Positions 1 through 6,015 of a stretch of 6,015 bases of DNA are shown here, in pieces. The stretch is taken from contig URZN01000085.1 of the NCBI GenBank assembly GCA_900552345.1, positions 1 through 6,015 on the forward strand. Direction: 5' to 3'. How positions within the stretch are numbered: position 1 is the first letter of the stretch; each line of letters opens with the position of its first letter. The DNA comes from an uncultured Collinsella sp. GTDB taxonomy: Bacteria; Actinomycetota; Coriobacteriia; Coriobacteriales; Coriobacteriaceae. The notes under the pieces were generated by a model, which did no database searches, had not been told where the DNA came from, and saw only the letters and a program-made list of their open reading frames with translations. Both the position numbers and the translations under genes were made by a program.

Positions 1-118
<118 letters not shown>

Positions 119-165
119 AACGCTTTCTTCTTAGTTGCAGTTTCCGGCTCAAAGCCGCATTTATG

Positions 166-172
166 AAAGGAG
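166..172 (+). promoter_or_regulatory. Shine-Dalgarno sequence of pheT
   Basis: AAAGGAG lies 9 nt before the ATG at 182. It fixes the pheT start and rules out the ATG at 163, which lies upstream of it. The rest of the 63-bp pheS-pheT spacer holds only a small 5-bp hairpin (145-157). Confidence 0.85.
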
Positions 173-181
173 ACCAGTTAT

Positions 182-2635
182 ATGCGCGTTTCTTACGACT
201 GGCTCAAGACCATGATCGATATTCCGGAGGATCCCAAGACCCTTTCGGACGAATATATCCGTACCGGCACCGAGGTCGAGGCAATCGACACCGTGGGCGA
301 GTCCTTCGACCACGTGGTGACCGCCAAGGTGCTCACCAAGACCCCGCACCCCGATAGCGACCACATGTATGTGTGCTCGGTCGATGTGGGCGACAAGAAT
401 CTCGACGCCGACGGCAACCCCGCTCCGCTGCAGATCGTCTGCGGCGCGCAGAACTTCGAGGCTGGCGACCACATCGTCACGGCAATGATCGGCGCTGTGC
501 TTCCCGGCGACGTCAAGATCAAGAAGAGCAAGCTTCGCGGCGTCGTGTCCATGGGCATGAACTGCTCTGCGCGCGAGCTCGGCCTGGGCGGCGACCACTC
601 CGGCATCATGATTCTGCCCGAGGACACGCCCTGCGGCATGCCGTTTGCCGAGTACGTGGGCTCGAGCGACACCGTGCTCGACTGCGAGATCACGCCCAAC
701 CGCCCCGACTGCCTGTCCATGATCGGCATGGCCCGCGAGACCGGCGCCATCTTCGACCGCGACTTCCACGTCGAGCTGCCCGCGATTAAGATCGAGACCG
801 GCCGCGCGACCGACGACGAGCTTTCGGTCGAGATTGCCGACGAGGGCCTGTGCGACCGCTATGTCGCCCGCATCGTGCGCAACGTGAAGGTCGGCCCCTC
901 GCCCGACTGGATGGTCAAGCGTCTCAACGCCCTGGGCGTGCGTCCGCACAACAACATCGTCGACATCACCAACTACGTGATGATGCTCACCGGTCAGCCA
1001 CTGCACGCCTTTGACCTGGACACCTTTGCCGAGCGCGAGGGCAGGCGCCGCGTGGTGGTTCGCGCCGCCCAGCAGGATGAGAAGTTCACGACGCTCGACG
1101 GAGAGGAGCGCGTGCTCGACGCCGGCATGGGCCTCATCACCGACGGCGAGCGCCCCGTGGCGCTGGCCGGCGTTATGGGCGGCATGGATTCCGAGATCGA
1201 GGACGACACCGTCGACGTGATGGTCGAGAGCGCCTGCTTCAACGCCGGTCGCACTTCGCACACCAGCCGCGACCTGTCGCTGATCTCCGATGCCTCCATT
1301 CGCTTTGAACGCCAGGTCGATGAGACCGGTTGCGTGGATGTCGCCAACGTTACCTGCGCGCTCATCGAGGAGATCGCCGGCGGCGAGGTCGCTCCCGGCT
1401 ACGTCGACGTTTTCCCCGCGCCCAAAACCATCGACAGCATTAAGCTGCGTCTGGCCCGCGTGCATGCCATCTGCGGCGCCGACATCGAGCCCGATTTTAT
1501 CGAGCGTTCGCTCACTCGCCTGGGCTGCACCGTCGAGCGCGACGGCGAGGACTTTATGGTCACTCCGCCGAGCTTCCGCCCCGACCTGCCGCGCGAGATC
1601 GATCTGATCGAGGAGGTCCTGCGCCTATGGGGCATGGGCCGCGTGACGGCGACCATCCCGGCTGCCAAGAACCACATCGGCGGCCTGACCCGCGAGCAGA
1701 AGCTCACCCGCAAGGTCGGCGAGATCCTGCGCGCCTGCGGCCTCAACGAGACCACGACCTTTGGCTTTGCCGCTCCGGGCGACCTGGAGAAGATCGGTAT
1801 GTCCACCGAGGGCCGCGGTTGCCCCGTGGTGCTCATGAACCCGCTGGTAGCCGAGCAGACCGAGATGCGTCGTTCGCTGCTGCCGGGCCTGCTGCAGTCC
1901 GTGGCCTACAACGAGGCGCACGGTACGCCCAACGTGCACCTGTACGAGGTCGGCAGCCTGTTCCACGGTCGCGAGAACGCCAGCCTGCCCAAGGAGACCA
2001 AGTCCGTGGCGGGTGTGCTCTCGGGCCAGTGGAGCGAGCGGTCCTGGAATATGAAGTACCGCAAGCTGCGCTTCTTCTTTGGCAAGGGCATTGTCGAGGA
2101 GCTGCTCGCCCAGCTGCGCATCGAGAAGGTCCGCTTCCGTCCCGTCGAGGGCGAGGGCTACGCTTTCTTGCAGCCGGGTCGTGCGGCCGAGGTTCTGTCC
2201 GGCGGCACCGTGCTGGGCTGGGTCGGCGAGATTCACCCCAAGGCGCGCGAGGCGATGGGCATCGATGAGGTCGTCGTTGCCTTTGAGCTCGATCTGGACA
2301 AGCTGATCAAGGGCGCCCGCAACCAGGAGAACTACCGCGAGTTCTCGCAGTACCCGGCTGTTGAGCACGACCTTGCTATCGTGGTCGACAACGCTGTGAC
2401 CTGCGAGGATCTTGAGCGCCGTATTACCAGCGCCGGTGGCAAGCTGCTCGAGGGCGTGCGCCTGTTCGACGTCTACCGCGATCCCATCCGCATCGGAGCG
2501 GGCAAGAAGTCCATGGCCTTTGCGCTTACGTATCGCTCCGACGACCACACGCTCACCAGCGAAGAGGTCGAAAAAGCGCACCAGAAGATCGTCACCAAGG
2601 TGTGCAAGGGCGTAAACGGCGAGGTCCGCGGATAA
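182..2635 (+). CDS. pheT: Phenylalanyl-tRNA synthetase beta subunit
   Basis: Complete 817-aa PheT, the usual bacterial length of about 800. It pairs with PheS in the cytoplasmic alpha2-beta2 enzyme, binds tRNA-Phe and edits mischarged Tyr-tRNA-Phe. Domains in order: N-terminal segment with an EMAP/OB-fold tRNA-binding domain (about 40-160, including the LGLGGDHSGIMILPED stretch), B3/B4 editing domain (about 215-390), B5 domain (about 415-485, with the acidic R-P-D-L-P-R-E-I-D-L-I-E-E-V motif), class II synthetase-like but non-catalytic core (about 500-715), and C-terminal FDX-ACB anticodon-binding domain (about 722-816). Aligned from memory to the E. coli editing residues His265, Glu334, Thr354 and Ala356, it has H275, E349, S369 and A371; the Thr-to-Ser change is conservative. 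The ATG follows a good ribosome binding site. Codons are strongly biased to C or G at third positions, as expected for a well-expressed housekeeping gene. No damage is visible. Confidence 0.98.
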   Translation: MRVSYDWLKTMIDIPEDPKTLSDEYIRTGTEVEAIDTVGESFDHVVTAKVLTKTPHPDSDHMYVCSVDVGDKNLDADGNPAPLQIVCGAQNFEAGDHIVTAMIGAVLPGDVKIKKSKLRGVVSMGMNCSARELGLGGDHSGIMILPEDTPCGMPFAEYVGSSDTVLDCEITPNRPDCLSMIGMARETGAIFDRDFHVELPAIKIETGRATDDELSVEIADEGLCDRYVARIVRNVKVGPSPDWMVKRLNALGVRPHNNIVDITNYVMMLTGQPLHAFDLDTFAEREGRRRVVVRAAQQDEKFTTLDGEERVLDAGMGLITDGERPVALAGVMGGMDSEIEDDTVDVMVESACFNAGRTSHTSRDLSLISDASIRFERQVDETGCVDVANVTCALIEEIAGGEVAPGYVDVFPAPKTIDSIKLRLARVHAICGADIEPDFIERSLTRLGCTVERDGEDFMVTPPSFRPDLPREIDLIEEVLRLWGMGRVTATIPAAKNHIGGLTREQKLTRKVGEILRACGLNETTTFGFAAPGDLEKIGMSTEGRGCPVVLMNPLVAEQTEMRRSLLPGLLQSVAYNEAHGTPNVHLYEVGSLFHGRENASLPKETKSVAGVLSGQWSERSWNMKYRKLRFFFGKGIVEELLAQLRIEKVRFRPVEGEGYAFLQPGRAAEVLSGGTVLGWVGEIHPKAREAMGIDEVVVAFELDLDKLIKGARNQENYREFSQYPAVEHDLAIVVDNAVTCEDLERRITSAGGKLLEGVRLFDVYRDPIRIGAGKKSMAFALTYRSDDHTLTSEEVEKAHQKIVTKVCKGVNGEVRG

Positions 2636-2637
2636 GG

Positions 2638-2695
2638 CTTGCGCTGGGAGCGCAGGACCCCTCGGCAGTTGCTGTGGGGCCCTGCGTGACCGCAG
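2638..2695 (+). other. Overlapping hairpins in the pheT 3' untranslated region
   Basis: Three inverted repeats start 2 nt after the pheT stop and share bases. Hairpin A pairs 2638-2645 with 2649-2656 (8 bp with one G-U, loop GGG). Hairpin B pairs 2651-2661 with 2676-2686 (11 positions, one A-C mismatch, 14-nt loop). Hairpin C pairs 2682-2686 with 2691-2695 (CTGCG/CGCAG, loop TGAC). B excludes A and C. No U-tract follows B, so it is not a canonical intrinsic terminator. It may protect the mRNA 3' end, help Rho-dependent termination, or have no role. No known riboswitch class was recognised here. Confidence 0.45.
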
Positions 2696-2745
2696 TGTTT
2701 GGAAAAGGCATTGCTGAGCCTGCATATATGACACGCGCATTACAT

Positions 2746-2780
2746 AACGGCGTGCTGCTTTGTCGGCAGCGCGCCGTTTT
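2746..2780 (+). terminator. Rho-independent terminator of the pheST operon
   Basis: A 13-bp stem pairs 2746-2758 with 2766-2778, with a single G-U pair (2753/2771) and a 7-nt loop (TTTGTCG). It ends in TTTT (2777-2780). The stem is GC-rich and very stable, but the U-tract is short. It lies 110 bp after pheT and just before the next promoter, as expected for the end of pheST transcription. Confidence 0.75.
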
Positions 2781-2788
2781 GCTATGAT
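2760..2788 (+). promoter_or_regulatory. Predicted sigma70-type promoter of the ECF transporter operon
   Basis: The -35 is TTGTCG (2760-2765, 4/6 match to TTGACA). A 17-bp spacer leads to the -10 TATGAT (2783-2788, 5/6 match), which is preceded by an extended -10 TG (2780-2781). Transcription should start near 2795, leaving a leader of about 90 nt before cbiM. The -35 lies in the loop of the pheST terminator and the -10 begins 3 nt after its T-tract. Confidence 0.7.
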
Positions 2789-2798
2789 AGCCCGCGGC

Positions 2799-2826
2799 GT
2801 GTTACGAATCTGACAATGCGTAACAC
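2799..2826 (+). promoter_or_regulatory. Inverted-repeat operator, probable NikR (nickel repressor) site
   Basis: GTGTTACG (2799-2806) and CGTAACAC (2819-2826) form a perfect 8-bp inverted repeat with a 12-nt spacer; the half-site centres are 20 bp apart. Written with 7-bp arms it is GTGTTAC-N14-GTAACAC. As I recall, this is the NikR consensus described for Desulfovibrio/Geobacter-type bacteria (GTGTTAC-N13/14-GTAACAC). It covers about +4 to +31 of the predicted transcript, a position suited to repression. The gene behind it encodes a nickel/cobalt transporter, which fits nickel-dependent repression. No nikR gene lies in the window. An RNA hairpin is possible but its 12-nt loop makes a DNA operator more likely. 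Confidence 0.65.
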
Positions 2827-2872
2827 TGACAAGGTGATTTAAGCGGCGTTGCAATTCTGTGCGCCGATAACC

Positions 2873-2878
2873 GGGAGG
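2873..2878 (+). promoter_or_regulatory. Shine-Dalgarno sequence of cbiM
   Basis: GGGAGG lies 5 nt before the ATG at 2884. It supports that start, which places His at residue 2 as the metal site of the family requires. Confidence 0.85.
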
Positions 2879-2883
2879 CGTAC

Positions 2884-3969
2884 ATGCACATTCCAGATAA
2901 TTATCTGTCCCCGCAGACCGATGCCGTCATGGCGGTGGCAATGGTGCCCGTTTGGGTCCATTGCATCAAAAAGGTGCGCGCCACGCTCGATCGCGAGCAC
3001 ATGGCTTTCCTGGGCATCTGCGCCGCGTTCTCCTTCCTGCTCATGATGTTCAACGTGCCGCTGCCCGGCGGCACCACAGGCCACGCCGTCGGCGGTGCCC
3101 TCATTGCGCTGCTGCTAGGCCCGGAGGCCGCGGCCATCGCTGTCTCGGTCGCGCTGGCGCTACAGGCGCTGCTGTTTGGCGACGGCGGCATCCTGTCCTT
3201 TGGCGCCAACTGCTTTAACATGGCCTTCGTGCTGCCGTTTGCCGCTGCTGTCGTGTTCCGTGCGCTCAACAGCCGTTTGCACGACAAGAGCTGGGGCACC
3301 TCGGTTTCGGCTATCGTAAGCGGCTGGGTCGGCCTGTGCCTGGCGGCCCTGTGCGCGGCAATCGAGTTTGGTATTCAGCCGATGCTCTTCACCAACGCCT
3401 CGGGTGCTCCACTGTACTGCCCCTTCCCGCTGTCCGTGGCTATTCCGGCCATGTTGATCCCGCATATGCTGGTTGCCGGCGTGGTCGAGGGCGTGGCGAC
3501 GGCCGCCATCTACGGCTTTATCAAGAAGACGGCGCCGAGCGTTATCGTCGGGCCCGAGGCCGTCGATGGCCAGCTTGCTGCCGAGGGCGCTGCTGCCAAG
3601 AAGACCTCGCTGGTCCCCATGCTCATCCTGGTCGCCGTGCTTGTCGTGGCCACGCCGCTGGGCCTGCTAGCCACGGGTGACGCCTGGGGCGAGTGGGACG
3701 CCGAGGGCGCCGCGACTGCCGTTCAGGAGGCTGGCGACAACAGCCTGCAGGCTTCGGTCGGCCTCGATACCCCGACCTTTGCAGACGCTCTGCCCACGGG
3801 CGATTATCTGCAGGCCTATTCCGAGGAGCAGGGCCTTGGCTTTGCCGGCCAGGCCGCGATGTATATTCTTTCGGGCGTGATTGGCGTGGCGGTGCTCACC
3901 ATCGCATTCCGCCTGGTCTCGCTGACGGTCAAGGAAAGCGGTGCTCATGGCAATAGCCGAGCTGCCTAG
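2884..3969 (+). CDS. cbiM: ECF-type nickel/cobalt transporter S component, CbiM/NikM with fused CbiN/PDGLE-like C-terminus
   Basis: A 361-aa integral membrane protein that captures Ni2+ or Co2+ for a group I ECF transporter. The CbiM/NikM part (about 1-220) opens with MHIPDNYLSP. In this family the N-terminal amine, His2 and a conserved TM histidine bind the metal; here these are M1, H2 and H67 in GGTTGHAVGG, the position I recall from a NikM crystal structure. Likely membrane segments are about 41-57, 66-99, 107-127, 138-165 and 183-214. After a linker (about 218-241) come a helix at 243-262, the motif PLGLLATGDAWGEWD (258-272) typical of CbiN/NikN or PDGLE regions, an extracytoplasmic loop and a last helix at 324-347. 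The N component therefore appears fused, and no separate cbiN is present. It is the first gene of an operon with cbiQ and cbiO. The family does not settle Ni versus Co; the upstream NikR-like site favours nickel, in which case nikM (or nikMN) is the better name. Confidence 0.93.
   Translation: MHIPDNYLSPQTDAVMAVAMVPVWVHCIKKVRATLDREHMAFLGICAAFSFLLMMFNVPLPGGTTGHAVGGALIALLLGPEAAAIAVSVALALQALLFGDGGILSFGANCFNMAFVLPFAAAVVFRALNSRLHDKSWGTSVSAIVSGWVGLCLAALCAAIEFGIQPMLFTNASGAPLYCPFPLSVAIPAMLIPHMLVAGVVEGVATAAIYGFIKKTAPSVIVGPEAVDGQLAAEGAAAKKTSLVPMLILVAVLVVATPLGLLATGDAWGEWDAEGAATAVQEAGDNSLQASVGLDTPTFADALPTGDYLQAYSEEQGLGFAGQAAMYILSGVIGVAVLTIAFRLVSLTVKESGAHGNSRAA
3931..3938 (+). promoter_or_regulatory. Shine-Dalgarno sequence of cbiQ, inside the end of cbiM
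   Basis: AAGGAAAG lies within the last codons of cbiM. It sits 8 nt before the ATG at 3947 and only 2 nt before a GTG at 3941, so the ATG is the better start. Confidence 0.6.
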
Positions 3970-4783
3970 CTGGCTTGCGGTCGAGCAGCGATACGAGCCC
4001 GCGGGGGCTCGGCATCGTGTGATGCAAAAGAATGTCCTGCACCTGGCGAGCCTGCTTGAGCGGGTTCGCCTGGGTGGAGGCGCGCACGAGGGCGGGTCGA
4101 TGGTCGACCGCGCCCTTTCTTGCGTTTCGGCTCCGGTGCGCCTGGTGGGGATGTTCGTTTGCGTCCTGTGCGTGTGTCTGACGCAGAGTCCGCTGTACCT
4201 CATGTTGATGGCGGCTATCGCGCTGGTGCTCGTTGCCGTGCGCCCCGTACGCGGGCTGCGGGCAACCTTTGTGCCGGCGTTGGCTGCCGCGGGGTTTGCC
4301 GTGGTTCTGGCGCTTCCTGCCCTGCTACTGGGTGCTTCTGCCACGGGCGCCATGCTCAAGATTGCACTCAAGACCTTCATTAATGTGTCGCTGGTGCTGG
4401 GCGTTTCGTGGACCCTCACGTGGAGCCGAATGTCGGCGGCGCTTAAGATGCTGCATCTACCCGACGAAGTTATCTTTACGTTTGATATGGCGCTCAAGCA
4501 CATCGAGGTGCTGGGTCGCACGGCGCACGATCTGTGTGAATCGGTCATGCTGCGCAGCGTGGGTCGTGCGTCTGCGGGTTTTTCGCGCACCGACTCGCTG
4601 GCGGGTATCATGGGCATGACCTTTATCAAGGCGATGGAATGCAGCCGCGCGATGGACGAGGCTATGCTGTGCCGCGGCTTTGCCGGTACGTATCCGGCGC
4701 CCGCGCGCGCCGGGTTTAGCTGGCGCGATGCGGTCTATGCGGCCGGCGTGGCGCTGCTGGCAGTGTTGTGCGCCGTGCTGTAG
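3947..4783 (+). CDS. cbiQ: ECF transporter transmembrane (T) component, CbiQ/NikQ family
   Basis: A 278-aa membrane protein that couples the substrate-binding M protein to the ATPase. It belongs to the EcfT subfamily that opens with an L-P-x-W-L motif and a long amphipathic cytoplasmic stretch (about 1-60). Hydrophobic segments follow at about 63-98 (two helices), 105-130, 136-157 and 261-278. Between them lies the cytoplasmic coupling region (about 161-250) with two short ATPase-contacting motifs, V-M-L-R-S-V-G (200-206) and A-M-L-C-R-G-F (239-245). The second is C-R-G where classical EcfT has A-R-G; similar variants occur in this subfamily. The start overlaps cbiM by 23 bp, which suggests translational coupling and fixed M:T stoichiometry. 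A GTG at 3941 in the same frame would add two residues; the ATG was chosen for its better ribosome-binding-site spacing. The substrate is inferred from the neighbours: nickel or cobalt. Confidence 0.92.
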   Translation: MAIAELPSWLAVEQRYEPAGARHRVMQKNVLHLASLLERVRLGGGAHEGGSMVDRALSCVSAPVRLVGMFVCVLCVCLTQSPLYLMLMAAIALVLVAVRPVRGLRATFVPALAAAGFAVVLALPALLLGASATGAMLKIALKTFINVSLVLGVSWTLTWSRMSAALKMLHLPDEVIFTFDMALKHIEVLGRTAHDLCESVMLRSVGRASAGFSRTDSLAGIMGMTFIKAMECSRAMDEAMLCRGFAGTYPAPARAGFSWRDAVYAAGVALLAVLCAVL

Positions 4784-4812
4784 TGCGGGCGGCCGAGCCG
4801 TCGATGTGAGTA

Positions 4813-4820
4813 GGGAAGGG
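4813..4820 (+). promoter_or_regulatory. Shine-Dalgarno sequence of cbiO, supporting a TTG start
   Basis: GGGAAGGG ends 7 nt before the TTG at 4828, ideal spacing. The first in-frame ATG (4840) is 19 nt away. The 44-bp cbiQ-cbiO gap shows no promoter or terminator. Confidence 0.7.
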
Positions 4821-4827
4821 CGACGTT

Positions 4828-5598
4828 TTGACGATCGATATGAATAGTGCGGCGGGCACGAACGGTGCGGGCGGCGCCGAGGTCGCGCCGCTCATCGAGC
4901 TACGCGACGTGGTGTTCTCCTATGCGGGGCATACGGTTGTCGATGGTGTGTCGCTGCAGGTCGATCGTGGTGAACTCGTTGCCCTGCTCGGTCCCAACGG
5001 CTGCGGTAAGACGACGATTATGCGCCTTATCAACGGCCTTGAACTCGCGGACGCAGGGGCATACCTGTTTGACGGGCACGTGATCGATGCGGCGTTTCTA
5101 AAGGATTCCGCGGCCGCTCAGCGTTTTCATCAGCGCGTGGGCTTTGTGTTCCAGAATGCCGATGTGCAGCTCTTTTGCGCCACGGTCGGCGAGGAGGTCG
5201 CGTTTGGCCCCGCCCAGATGGGGCTGCCGGCAGACGAGCTCGAGCGCCGCGTGCGCGATGCCATGGGGCTGTTCCAGGTTACCGACCTTGCCGACGCCTC
5301 TCCCTATCAGCTCTCGGGCGGGCAAAAGAAGCGCGTTGCGCTGGCTGCGGTGGTGTCGATGAACCCAGATATCTTGGTCCTCGACGAACCTACCAATGGG
5401 CTCGACGAGGATTCATGCGACATCGTGGTCAACTTCTTGCTGGCCTACGTCGCGGCGGGTAAGACGGTCTTGATGAGCACACATCACCAGGATTTGGTGC
5501 GACGCCTGGGTGCCCGTGCCATCTATATCGATCGATATCACCATGTGGTCGAGGCGCCCGTGGCATCGTATGGAACCGAAAGCGGCACTGCGGAATAG
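4828..5598 (+). CDS. cbiO: ECF transporter ATP-binding (A) component, CbiO/NikO family
   Basis: A 256-aa ABC ATPase that powers Ni2+/Co2+ uptake through CbiM and CbiQ on the cytoplasmic face of the membrane. All motifs are present in order: Walker A GPNGCGKTT (55-63), Q-loop with Q109 in GFVFQNADVQLF (the Q-N-x-D-x-Q-L-F pattern is typical of ECF ATPases), signature LSGGQKKR (162-169), Walker B DILVLDEPT (181-189), D-loop G-L-D (191-193) and switch histidine H219 in STHH. Length is normal for CbiO, with a low-complexity Gly/Ala-rich N-terminus (about 6-19). Only one ATPase gene is present, so a homodimer is expected, as in group I metal ECF systems. The start codon is TTG with a well-placed ribosome binding site; ATG at 4840 would remove four residues. 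It is the last gene of the operon. No clear intrinsic terminator follows. Confidence 0.95.
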   Translation: MTIDMNSAAGTNGAGGAEVAPLIELRDVVFSYAGHTVVDGVSLQVDRGELVALLGPNGCGKTTIMRLINGLELADAGAYLFDGHVIDAAFLKDSAAAQRFHQRVGFVFQNADVQLFCATVGEEVAFGPAQMGLPADELERRVRDAMGLFQVTDLADASPYQLSGGQKKRVALAAVVSMNPDILVLDEPTNGLDEDSCDIVVNFLLAYVAAGKTVLMSTHHQDLVRRLGARAIYIDRYHHVVEAPVASYGTESGTAE

Positions 5599-5643
5599 TT
5601 GCTGCGTAGTAGGGCTGCGGCCGTGCGCGTGGCTTGCCGTGAA

Positions 5644-5652
5644 TGGTATAGT
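5644..5652 (+). promoter_or_regulatory. Predicted extended -10 promoter of the downstream phospholipase-like gene
   Basis: TGGTATAGT reads as an extended -10: TG, one base, then TATAGT (5/6 match to TATAAT). The expected start near 5659 leaves an 18-nt leader. The base run at -35 spacing (5624-5629, TGCGCG) is a poor match, so the extended TG would have to compensate. Apart from this the 78-bp gap holds only the ribosome binding site. Confidence 0.5.
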
Positions 5653-5676
5653 TATCCGGGTTTTACGGGGGTGGCT

Positions 5677-6015
5677 ATGCCAAGTTGGAATATTCATATC
5701 GCTCAGACGGAACGACTGCTGGCGCGTGCTGGGACGCTTGCCAAGAGCGTGCGCGACCGCAATGCCTTTTTGTTTGGCTGCGTGGTTCCGGATATCTTCG
5801 TGGGCTATATGGTCCCTGGCATCGCCGATCCCATCCCGTACCGCATTACGCACTTTGCCAAGCCTGAGCCCATCCCAAAGCCTCGTGAGCATGAGTTCTG
5901 GGATACCTATGTGGCACCGTTGCTTAAAAGTTCGCCCATCGGTGCGCCAGCCGCGGCGACCTCGATTATCGAGGAACGCGAGCGACTGAACCGCGTGCAC
6001 TATCCCCAGCGCTAC
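5677..6015 (+). CDS. Zinc-dependent phospholipase C-like protein (partial, 5' end)
   Basis: An open frame starts at ATG 5677, preceded at 5 nt by GGGGG (5667-5671), and runs 113 codons to the window edge with no stop. The N-terminus matches my memory of the zinc-dependent phospholipase C family (PF00882): a start with M-P-S-W-N-I-H (H7), then FLFGCVVPDIFVGY (31-44) with an acidic P-D-I (D39), then a T-H-F motif (H59). Such His/Asp residues are the expected metal ligands. There is no signal peptide, unlike the secreted clostridial phospholipase C toxins, so this is more likely an intracellular protein of the uncharacterised branch. Its substrate cannot be told from the sequence. It has its own putative promoter, but read-through from cbiO is possible. 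Confidence 0.7.
   Translation, partial: MPSWNIHIAQTERLLARAGTLAKSVRDRNAFLFGCVVPDIFVGYMVPGIADPIPYRITHFAKPEPIPKPREHEFWDTYVAPLLKSSPIGAPAAATSIIEERERLNRVHYPQRY

Noticed and set aside
145..157. Hairpin CGGCT/AGCCG between pheS and pheT as a terminator
   Set aside because: Only 5 bp with a 3-nt loop and no U-tract. pheS and pheT are expected to be co-transcribed.
161..1465. Long antisense open frame (434 codons) opposite pheT
   Set aside because: It mirrors pheT codon bias in GC-rich DNA. The product is a repetitive A/V/H/D/G-rich string with no recognisable domain, and pheT is certain on the other strand.
2602..2787. Small + strand open frame over the pheT end and intergenic region
   Set aside because: It overlaps the pheT 3' end in another frame, runs through the terminator hairpin and has no family resemblance.
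1625..2854. Long antisense open frame (409 codons) opposite pheT and the intergenic region
   Set aside because: Same cause as the first antisense frame: low-complexity composition and no domain. It also crosses the terminator and promoter region.
2844..2866. Hairpin CGGCG/CGCCG in the cbiM leader
   Set aside because: Only 5 bp around a 13-nt loop, with no U-tract and not covering the ribosome binding site. Likely chance in GC-rich DNA.
2636..2883. Cobalamin or NiCo riboswitch before cbiM
   Set aside because: No B12-box-like conserved core (such as GCCACTG) and no four-stem NiCo architecture was found. The predicted leader after the promoter is only about 90 nt and is largely taken up by the operator.
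4662..4682. C-R-G instead of A-R-G in the second coupling motif of the T component
   Set aside because: Comparable C-R-G forms are, as I recall, usual in this CbiQ subfamily, so it is not a lost key residue.
4832..4841. 10-mer CGATCGATAT at the start of cbiO, repeated at 5529-5538
   Set aside because: Both copies come from Ile-Asp type codons (ATCGAT). A related GATCGATAT also occurs in pheT at 214-222, so it looks like codon usage and not a repeat element.
5413..6000. Antisense open frame (195 codons) opposite cbiO and the phospholipase-like gene
   Set aside because: It spans two well-supported genes on the + strand and has no recognisable motif.

Overview
The window reads as GC-rich actinobacterial DNA. 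Gene content, codon bias and the style of the ECF transporter proteins best fit the class Coriobacteriia, probably a Collinsella-like gut bacterium. That assignment rests on general familiarity, not on a search. All supported genes lie on the + strand.

Region by region: (a) 1-118 is the 3' end of pheS (phenylalanyl-tRNA synthetase alpha). (b) 182-2635 is a complete pheT (beta subunit, 817 aa), so the left part is a pheST operon. (c) 2636-2883 is a 248-bp regulatory intergenic region. It holds nested hairpins just after pheT, an intrinsic terminator (2746-2780), a sigma70-type promoter (2760-2788) and a perfect inverted repeat, GTGTTACG-N12-CGTAACAC (2799-2826), just downstream of the expected transcription start. 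The repeat matches the published type of NikR (nickel-responsive repressor) operator. (d) 2884-5598 is a three-gene group I ECF metal-uptake operon: cbiM/nikM with a C-terminal CbiN/PDGLE-like part (S component plus accessory part), cbiQ-type ecfT (T component) and cbiO-type ecfA (ATPase). (e) 5599-5676 is a short intergenic region with an extended -10 promoter. (f) 5677 to the window end is the 5' part of a gene for a zinc-dependent phospholipase C-like protein, cut by the window edge.

The M protein should bind Ni2+ or Co2+ at its N-terminus. The T protein couples it to ATP hydrolysis by the A subunit, and no separate N gene is needed because an N-like region is fused to M. The NikR-like operator, together with the lack of any recognisable cobalamin riboswitch, favours nickel over cobalt as the physiological substrate. 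This is an inference. The genes themselves are of known families; the regulatory region is the most informative part of the window.
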